From an uncultured Pseudomonadota bacterium (GTDB lineage: Bacteria; Pseudomonadota; Gammaproteobacteria; Steroidobacterales; Steroidobacteraceae), in assembly GCA_903858165.1 (NCBI GenBank), contig CAIOHZ010000235.1:1-36628 (forward strand): 36,628 bases of DNA, written 5' to 3'. How positions within the stretch are numbered: the first letter of the stretch is position 1; every line of letters begins with the position of its first letter. Under the pieces are notes generated by a model. That model worked only from the letters and a program-made list of their open reading frames with translations. It was not told the DNA's origin and did not search any database. A program made the translations under genes and the position numbers. Shown piece after piece: positions 31,091 to 36,628 of this stretch.

Positions 31091-33592
31091 ATGTCCGCTC
31101 CTGTGCTGCCTAGCCAAGCCCGCGTTGTCATCATTGGCGGCGGTGTTATCGGCACCTCGGTGGCCTACCACCTCGCGGCCATGGGCTGTAGCGATGTCGT
31201 GCTGCTTGAACGCGACCGTCTCACTTCGGGGACCACTTGGCATGCCGCCGGACTGATGGTCACCTACGGGTCGCTGTCGGAAACCTCGACGGAAATTCGC
31301 AAGTACTCCAAACAACTGTATTCTCGCCTTGAGGCCGAGACCGGCCAGGCGACTGGCTTTGCACCCATCGGGTTTATCGAGGTGGCCGCCGACGCGGACC
31401 GGCTCGAAGAGTTTCGGCGCATCGCGGCGTTCAACCGCTACTGCGGCGTGGATGTCCATGAAATCTCTCCGCGCGAAGTAGGCGATTTGTTCCCGTTGGC
31501 CAAGGTGGACGATATCGCCGGTGGCTTCTATGTGCCGGATGACGGCCGCGTCAACCCGGTGGACGTGACGATGGCGCTGGCCAAGGGTGCCCGCATGCGT
31601 GGCGTGCGTATTTGCGAAGGTGTGTCCGTACTCGAGGTCCTTCGCGAACGGGGGCGCGCGTCGGGCGTGCGCACGGAATATGGCGATATTCGTGCCGAGT
31701 TCGTCGTGAACTGCGCCGGGATGTGGGCGCGTCAACTCGGCGAGGCCGCTGGCATCAATATTCCTAACCAAGCGGCGGAGCACTACTACCTCATCACCGA
31801 GCCCATCCCCGGGTTGCCGCAAGGCATGCCGGTATTGGAAGACCCTGCTTTCTACGGCTATTACCGCCAGGAAGGCGCGGGCCTCATGGTGGGGCTGTTC
31901 GAGCCGGTGGCGGCTCCGTGGCGCCTCGAAGGCATTCCGCAGGAGTTTTCGTTTGGGGAACTATCGCCGGACTACGAACGGGTCATGCCCTTCTTGGAGC
32001 GCTCCATGGAGCGGGTTCCTGTCACGAGTCAGGTGGGCATCCGCCAGTTCTTCTGCGGCCCGGAAAGCTTCACGCCTGACTTGGCGCCCATTGTCGGTGA
32101 GGCCCCCGAACTACCGGGCTACTTCGTGGCAGCTGGCCTGAATTCCATCGGCATCTTGAGCGGCGGCGGCATTGGGCGTGTGGTCGCGCATTGGATCTTG
32201 AACGGTACGCCCGATGTCGATGTGACGGGGATGAACATCGACCGTTTGCAGCGCTATCAGTCGAACCCCGATTACCGTCGTGAGCGCACCATCGAGTCGC
32301 TCGGGCGGGTTTACACCTGCCACTATCCTGGCGAGATGTTGCATTCGGCGCGCGATGCCAAGCGCTCCCCCTTTCATGATCGCTTCGTTGCCATGGGCGC
32401 GTACTTCCGTGAGACCAGTGGCTGGGAAACTCCCGACTGGTTCGCTGGCGCCGGGTGTACACCGCAGCCGGGCAAGTTGTCGTGGGGACGTCAGGATTGG
32501 TGGCCGCTATGGGCCGCCGAGCACAAGGCTGCGCGCGAAGGCGTGGTGCTCATGGACATGTCGTTCATGGGGCGCTTCCTGGTGCAGGGGCGCGACGCCG
32601 GTGCTTGCCTTAACCGCATTTCTACCAACCAAGTCGACGGTGCGGTGGGCATCATTACCTACACGCAATGGTTGAACGAGCGCGGTCTGCTGGAAGCCGA
32701 CCTCACAGTCGGTAAGCTGGCGGACGACCGCTTTTTGGTGATTGCGACGGACACGGCGGTGCGGCATGTCGAGACTTGGCTACGCCGGAATATTCCCGAT
32801 ACAGCGCATGCCTTCGTCACTGACGTGGGGGGTGCTTATGCACAACTGAACGTGCAGGGACCGCGTTCACGGGAGTTGCTGCAGACTTGTACTACCACTA
32901 ATCTTTCCAATGAGGCCTTTCAGTTCCGCGCGTTCCGCGAGATCGATATCGGCTTTGCTCGCGTGCTCTGCGCGCGCCTGACTTATGTGGGCGAACTGGG
33001 CTACGAGCTCCATATTCCGGTGGAACAGGCGGCGCATGTGTACGACCGCCTCGTGGCGGCGGGCGCCGCTTGCGGCTTGCGGCATGCAGGCCTGAAGGCG
33101 CTTGGCAGCCTGCGTATGGAAAAGGGCTACCGCGACTACGGTCACGACCTCGACAACACGGATGGCCCGCTCGAGGCGGGACTTGGTTTCGCCATGGACT
33201 TGACGAAGCCTGCAGGCTTCATCGGCCGTGAAGCGGTACTGGCTGCGCGCGATGATGGGCCCTTGCGTCGGCCCTTGTGTCGGCGCCTGTGTCAGGTGCA
33301 GGTGCTGGACCCAGCCCCACAACTTTTCCATGGTGAAATCGTACTGCGCGATGGCGTGCCCGTGGGCTATGTGCGCGCGGCTTCCTACGGCCACACGCTC
33401 GGTGGTGCCGTGGGGTTGGCGATGATAGAACCGGGTGCACGGCCAGCGCTGGGTTTACCACAGCCAGTAGCGGTGGACGCTGCGTATCTCGAGAGTGGTC
33501 GCTGGGAAGTGGAGATTGCCCGAGAGCGCTTTCCAGCGAGGGTCTCGACGCGTCCGCTGTATGACCCCACGATGGTACGCATCAAGTCTTGA
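31091..33592 (+). CDS. Sarcosine/dimethylglycine dehydrogenase-type FAD and folate enzyme
   Basis: Enzymes of this family oxidatively demethylate sarcosine, dimethylglycine or related N-methyl amino acids and pass the one-carbon unit to tetrahydrofolate. The 833-residue product has an N-terminal DAO-type FAD domain with VVIIGGGVIGTSVAYHL and H51 in SGTTWHAAGL, the histidine that holds FAD covalently in DMGDH and SARDH. A FAO-type middle domain (about 370-430) follows, then a C-terminal GcvT folate domain (about 440-820) with VGELGYELHIP, LRMEKGYRDYGHDL and GFIGREAVL. ATG 31091 is chosen because GGAG lies 7 bases upstream. A weak TAGAAT at 31058-31063 may be its -10 box. It ends 1 base from the convergent rsmE stop. 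The exact substrate is not predictable. Confidence 0.9.
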   Translation: MSAPVLPSQARVVIIGGGVIGTSVAYHLAAMGCSDVVLLERDRLTSGTTWHAAGLMVTYGSLSETSTEIRKYSKQLYSRLEAETGQATGFAPIGFIEVAADADRLEEFRRIAAFNRYCGVDVHEISPREVGDLFPLAKVDDIAGGFYVPDDGRVNPVDVTMALAKGARMRGVRICEGVSVLEVLRERGRASGVRTEYGDIRAEFVVNCAGMWARQLGEAAGINIPNQAAEHYYLITEPIPGLPQGMPVLEDPAFYGYYRQEGAGLMVGLFEPVAAPWRLEGIPQEFSFGELSPDYERVMPFLERSMERVPVTSQVGIRQFFCGPESFTPDLAPIVGEAPELPGYFVAAGLNSIGILSGGGIGRVVAHWILNGTPDVDVTGMNIDRLQRYQSNPDYRRERTIESLGRVYTCHYPGEMLHSARDAKRSPFHDRFVAMGAYFRETSGWETPDWFAGAGCTPQPGKLSWGRQDWWPLWAAEHKAAREGVVLMDMSFMGRFLVQGRDAGACLNRISTNQVDGAVGIITYTQWLNERGLLEADLTVGKLADDRFLVIATDTAVRHVETWLRRNIPDTAHAFVTDVGGAYAQLNVQGPRSRELLQTCTTTNLSNEAFQFRAFREIDIGFARVLCARLTYVGELGYELHIPVEQAAHVYDRLVAAGAACGLRHAGLKALGSLRMEKGYRDYGHDLDNTDGPLEAGLGFAMDLTKPAGFIGREAVLAARDDGPLRRPLCRRLCQVQVLDPAPQLFHGEIVLRDGVPVGYVRAASYGHTLGGAVGLAMIEPGARPALGLPQPVAVDAAYLESGRWEVEIARERFPARVSTRPLYDPTMVRIKS

Positions 33593-33593
33593 A

Positions 33594-34325
33594 TCAGAGG
33601 TCTCCGGCCACAGCCTGCAAAGCTGCCAGTGCGGCCAACGCGGCCGTTTCGGTGCGCAGTATCCTGGGTCCTAGCGACAAATCCTGAAAGCCTGACTGGA
33701 GGGCGGCTTCTCGTTCTTGCGGTGCCAGTCCGCCCTCCGGACCAATCAACAGCGTCGCGCTACGTAGTGCTGGAAGGTCGCGTGCGCGGGTGCTCGACCC
33801 CGGGTGCAGCAGGAACCTCGATTCACCCTCGGCTGCCGGCTGTGCCAGCCATTTCAGCAAGGGTAGCGGCGGCAAGACTTCGGGTAGCCAAGTGCGACCA
33901 CTTTGTTCGCAGGCGGCGGCAACTACGCCTTGCCAGTGCTGCAAGCGCTTGGCGGCTTGCGCAGCGTCGAGCTTCACGACGCTGCGCTCGGTCATCACGG
34001 GAACGAGGCGCGCGACGCCCAGTTCCGTGGCTTTTTGCATCACTAGGTCCATGCGTTCGCCACGCGAAACGCCTTGCACCAGTGTCAGGCGAAGTGGAGA
34101 TTCGCGATCCACGGCTACTGGCACCGCTGCGGTGACGCACACGGTACTGCCACGAATCTCCGCGATGCTGGCCGTAGCTTCTTGCCCACAGCCATCGAAC
34201 AGCACCAGTTCGTCGCCAGGCACGAGGCGCAACACGCGAGCCACATGGCCTGCGGCTGCTGCAGGGAGAACAAAGCTGCCACCTGACGCCGGCAGGCCAG
34301 GTGCGAGTACGCGGATGGTTCTCAT
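33594..34325 (-). CDS. rsmE: 16S rRNA (uracil(1498)-N3)-methyltransferase RsmE
   Basis: RsmE methylates N3 of U1498 in 16S rRNA using S-adenosylmethionine. The 243-residue product has an N-terminal PUA-like domain (RTIRVLAPG, HVARVLRLVPGDELVLFDGCG) and a C-terminal SPOUT knot with LVQGVSRGERMDLVMQKATELGV, LLIGPEGGLAPQE and LGPRILRTETAALAAL. The start at ATG 34325 agrees with the family; a longer in-frame reading overlaps bioA and is not supported. It lies 43 bases after bioA, probably in the same operon, as in Pseudomonas. Confidence 0.96.
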   Translation of the reverse strand: MRTIRVLAPGLPASGGSFVLPAAAAGHVARVLRLVPGDELVLFDGCGQEATASIAEIRGSTVCVTAAVPVAVDRESPLRLTLVQGVSRGERMDLVMQKATELGVARLVPVMTERSVVKLDAAQAAKRLQHWQGVVAAACEQSGRTWLPEVLPPLPLLKWLAQPAAEGESRFLLHPGSSTRARDLPALRSATLLIGPEGGLAPQEREAALQSGFQDLSLGPRILRTETAALAALAALQAVAGDL

Positions 34326-34368
34326 CGCTGGTCTCGATGGCTGCAGATTTGCTGGAGGGGCCGCCGCT

Positions 34369-35760
34369 TCATGCGTTGTCGCTGGCGATGAGGTCAACGC
34401 ACTCGCCCGCCACTTCGCCGAGGAAGCGGATTTCTTCGGGCGTGATGACATAGGGCGGCATGAAGTACAGCACCGTGCCCAGTGGGCGTAGCAATGCACC
34501 ACGCGACAAGGCGTGCCGATGCGCCCTGAGGCCACGGCGTTCCTCGAAGGGCCAGCCCTGTCGGGTCGCTTTGTCGCGTACCACTTCGATAGCCAGAATC
34601 ATACCGGTCTGCCGAATTTCGGCGACGTTCGGATGGTCCGCAAGACCCGCTACGGCTTGTGCCATGTGCGCCGCCGTGGTGCGATTGCGCTCGATCCAAG
34701 GCTCGTTCTCAAACATTCTCAGCGTCGCCCGCGCGACCGCACAGGCAAGCGCATTGCCCGTGTAGCTGTGTGAATGGAGAAAGGCAGTCTTGCGCACATA
34801 GTCGTCGTAGAACGCGCCATAGACTTGTTCTGTGGTCATCACCACGCTCAGCGGCAGCCAGCCACCCGTGAGTCCTTTGGAGAGACAGAGGAAGTCTGGC
34901 CGTATATTGGCCTGCTCGCAGGCGAACAGTGTGCCAGTGCGGCCAAAACCAACGGCAATTTCATCGGCAATGAGATGGACGCCGTGTGCATCGCAGGCAG
35001 CCCGCAACAAGCGGAGATATTCAGGGTCGTACATGCGCATGCCGCCAGCGCATTGCACCAGTGGCTCGACAATCACTGCAGCTACTTCGTCGGCATGGCG
35101 GGCGAGGGTGGCTTCCATGTGCGCAAACATCTTCCGCGCATGCTCGGCCGGCGTACTACCTGGCTCACGATGGAAGGCATCGGGCGAGGGCACCGTGATG
35201 ACTTCGAGCAGCAGTGGGCGGTAAGTGTCCTTGAACAAGTCCACATCACCCACCGAAAGGGCACCTAGGGTTTCTCCGTGGTAGCCATTGCTGAGCGTGA
35301 TGAAACGGGTCTTGCGAGAACGCCCCGTATTGCGCCAGTAGTGGAAGCTCATCTTCAGCGCCACTTCGATGGCGGCGCTCCCGTTGTCCGCGTAGAAGCA
35401 GCGGGTGAGGCCCGGCGGGGCCAAGCGCACCAGGCTTTCCGATAGATCCACGATGGGTTCGTGTGTGAAGCCCGCCATGATGACGTGCTCAAGGGTGGCG
35501 GCTTGGTCTTGCGCTGCCTTGACGAGGGTGGGGTGGCAGTGGCCGAACAGGTTCACCCACCAACTGCTCATACCGTCCAGTACGCGGCGGCCATCGTGGA
35601 GTTCCAGCCAGACGCCTTCGGCACGGCGTACCGGCAGCAGTGGCAGCGTCTCGTGGTCCTTCATCTGGGTGCAGGGGTGCCATACGGCGGCCAGGTCACG
35701 ACGCACAAGGTCGGCACCGAGTTCAGCTCCGGTCAGGTTACGAAAGCTTGGTTCATTCAT
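34369..35760 (-). CDS. bioA: Adenosylmethionine-8-amino-7-oxononanoate aminotransferase BioA
   Basis: BioA is the PLP-dependent transaminase that makes 7,8-diaminopelargonic acid in biotin synthesis, using S-adenosylmethionine as amino donor. The 463-residue product has WHPCTQMKDHE near the N-terminus, DGMSSWWVNLFGHCHP, FYADNGSAAIEVALKM, SNGYHGETLGALSVGD, the PLP-ring Asp in LIADEIAVGFGRTGT and the Schiff-base K295 in LSKGLTGGWLPLS. It is about 30 residues longer than E. coli BioA, mostly at the N-terminus. A TAGAAT on the minus strand (35818-35813) is a candidate -10 box. It is divergent from ampD. Confidence 0.96.
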   Translation of the reverse strand: MNEPSFRNLTGAELGADLVRRDLAAVWHPCTQMKDHETLPLLPVRRAEGVWLELHDGRRVLDGMSSWWVNLFGHCHPTLVKAAQDQAATLEHVIMAGFTHEPIVDLSESLVRLAPPGLTRCFYADNGSAAIEVALKMSFHYWRNTGRSRKTRFITLSNGYHGETLGALSVGDVDLFKDTYRPLLLEVITVPSPDAFHREPGSTPAEHARKMFAHMEATLARHADEVAAVIVEPLVQCAGGMRMYDPEYLRLLRAACDAHGVHLIADEIAVGFGRTGTLFACEQANIRPDFLCLSKGLTGGWLPLSVVMTTEQVYGAFYDDYVRKTAFLHSHSYTGNALACAVARATLRMFENEPWIERNRTTAAHMAQAVAGLADHPNVAEIRQTGMILAIEVVRDKATRQGWPFEERRGLRAHRHALSRGALLRPLGTVLYFMPPYVITPEEIRFLGEVAGECVDLIASDNA

Positions 35761-35844
35761 CGGGTGACCCCCTGCGGGTAGATTCAGCTACTGCCTTGCG
35801 GACCATGCGCGGATTCTATCCCGTGGCTGCGTTAAGCTGCGGGC

Positions 35845-36399
35845 ATGGTTGGTGCCGCTCCTATCCCCTTGATCGACGTCGGTACCGGCTTGTTGGCTGG
35901 CGCCCGGGTAGTGCCCTCGCCCTATCAGGATTCGCGCCCCCCGGGAGCTACGCTGACGCTCGTGGTGCTCCATGGCATCAGCCTGCCGCCAGGCGAGTTT
36001 GGCGGCCCTTGGATCGAAGCGCTGTTCACCGGGCAGTTGCGCGCTAGTGAGCACCCTTATTTCGCCACGATCGCTGGGCAGCGGGTGTCTGCGCACCTCT
36101 GCATTGCCCGTGATGGCGGCGTGACGCAGTTCGTCCCCTTTCATCGCCGTGCCTGGCACGCTGGTGCTTCGTGCCATCGGCACCGGGTGGCCTGTAACGA
36201 CTATTCCATTGGCATTGAGCTCGAGGGGACTGACGACATCCCCTACACCGACCCGCAATACGCGCGGCTGGCACAGGTATTGGCGGCCTTGCGCGCCAGC
36301 TACCCGCAGTTGGTCGACGTAGCCGGGCACAGTGATGTCGCGCCTGGCCGCAAGACCGACCCGGGTCCAGCCTTCGACTGGCAGCGAGTGCCGCGATGA
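35845..36399 (+). CDS. ampD: 1,6-anhydro-N-acetylmuramyl-L-alanine amidase AmpD
   Basis: AmpD is a cytoplasmic zinc amidase that removes the peptide from anhydro-muropeptides during cell-wall recycling and so affects beta-lactamase induction in some species. The 184 residues have zinc ligands H43 (VVLHGIS), H162 (AGHSDVAPGRKTDPG) and D172, plus catalytic-region motifs SAHLCIARDGGVTQFVPF, RAWHAGAS and NDYSIGIELEG. This is the length of E. coli AmpD (183). There is no signal peptide. The stop overlaps the start of the next gene (ATGA). Its substrates are the products of transglycosylases such as the MltD encoded at the other end of this window. Confidence 0.96.
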   Translation: MVGAAPIPLIDVGTGLLAGARVVPSPYQDSRPPGATLTLVVLHGISLPPGEFGGPWIEALFTGQLRASEHPYFATIAGQRVSAHLCIARDGGVTQFVPFHRRAWHAGASCHRHRVACNDYSIGIELEGTDDIPYTDPQYARLAQVLAALRASYPQLVDVAGHSDVAPGRKTDPGPAFDWQRVPR

Positions 36400-36628
36400 T
36401 TCCTCGCGCCGCCCTTTGGTGTAGTTCGTTGGCTGCAGTGCTCCTGGCAGCCGTTAGCGGTATGGCGCAGGCGACATCGCCACACCGGCTGATGAGCTTG
36501 GCGCCGAATCTCACCGAACTTGTTTACGCAGCCGGTGCAGGTGCGCACTTGGTGGGTGTGGTGGCCTATAGCGACTATCCGGTAGCGGCACAGCAGTTAC
36601 CCTTGATTGGCGACGCCTTCCGTCTGGA
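36396..36628 (+). CDS. BtuF-like periplasmic binding protein, 5' part only
   Basis: The frame runs off the window end after about 77 residues. It has a signal peptide (MIPRAALWCSSLAAVLLAAVS, probable cut after AQA near residue 26), then HRLMSLAPNLTELVYAAGAG, LVGVVAYSDYP and QQLPLIGDAFRL. These match the start of the TroA-type helical-backbone fold seen in BtuF, the vitamin B12 binding protein of the BtuCDF importer, and related siderophore-binding proteins. B12 is the most likely ligand from the SDYP motif, but the rest of the protein is needed to be sure. Its ATG overlaps the ampD stop codon. Confidence 0.8.
   Translation, partial: MIPRAALWCSSLAAVLLAAVSGMAQATSPHRLMSLAPNLTELVYAAGAGAHLVGVVAYSDYPVAAQQLPLIGDAFRL

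Noticed and set aside
30479-31822. 447-residue open frame on the minus strand across pilL, chpC and the dehydrogenase
   Set aside because: It crosses three supported genes and their junctions; its composition is that of a shadow frame.

Overview
This window is chromosomal DNA from a GC-rich bacterium, almost certainly a gammaproteobacterium. The best evidence is gene order. The blocks yggS-proC-yggT-DUF4426 | pilT-pilU, then pyrB-ruvX-yqgE-tonB-gshB | pilG-pilH-pilI-pilJ-pilL-chpC, then rsmE-bioA follow the arrangement I recall around PA0391-PA0420 of Pseudomonas aeruginosa. Local differences (a third PilT-like ATPase, pyrK instead of pyrR and pyrC', an FAD dehydrogenase between chpC and rsmE) argue against Pseudomonas itself and suggest a relative nearer Xanthomonadales, Nevskiales or Chromatiales. 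The genus cannot be fixed from the sequence alone. Coding density is very high and many genes overlap by 1-8 bases.

Layout. Positions 1-302 are non-coding and hold a near-perfect sigma-54 promoter firing leftward out of the window, plus an extended -10 promoter for mltD. Positions 303-5047 (+) form a cell-envelope cluster: a LysM lytic transglycosylase, a small lipoprotein and an L,D-transpeptidase, followed by the nucleotide hydrolase PpnN. Positions 5149-9779 (+) carry a small unknown protein, the chaperone HtpG behind a sigma-32-like promoter, MsrB with a hairpin over its start, a periplasmic FKBP isomerase and an exported amidohydrolase. Positions 9801-13749 (-) hold an alpha/beta hydrolase, an HU-like protein with its own terminator, and the yggS-proC-yggT-DUF4426 operon.

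Positions 13803-17095 (+) encode three tandem type IV pilus retraction-type ATPases: PilT, PilU and a second PilU-like protein. Positions 17178-22099 (-) form the operon gshB-tonB-yqgE-ruvX-pyrB-pyrK. Positions 22281-31036 (+) carry the Pil-Chp chemosensory system that controls twitching and pilus-linked signalling: PilG, PilH, PilI, PilJ, the giant kinase PilL/ChpA and ChpC. Positions 31091-33592 (+) encode a sarcosine/dimethylglycine dehydrogenase-type enzyme. On the minus strand come bioA and rsmE; the window ends (+) with ampD and the start of a btuF-like gene.

The most unusual part is the pilus control system. PilJ is only 422 residues, with about 13 residues between its two membrane helices, so it lacks the large periplasmic sensor domain of the P. 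aeruginosa protein. No CheR-type (PilK) or CheB-type (ChpB) enzyme lies in the cluster, and a third retraction ATPase with an altered His-box is translationally coupled to pilU. Together these suggest a pilus chemosensory pathway that does not read pilin in the periplasm and may not adapt by methylation. That reading is an inference; the component differences are visible in the sequence. No tRNA, rRNA, CRISPR array, insertion sequence or prophage gene was seen.
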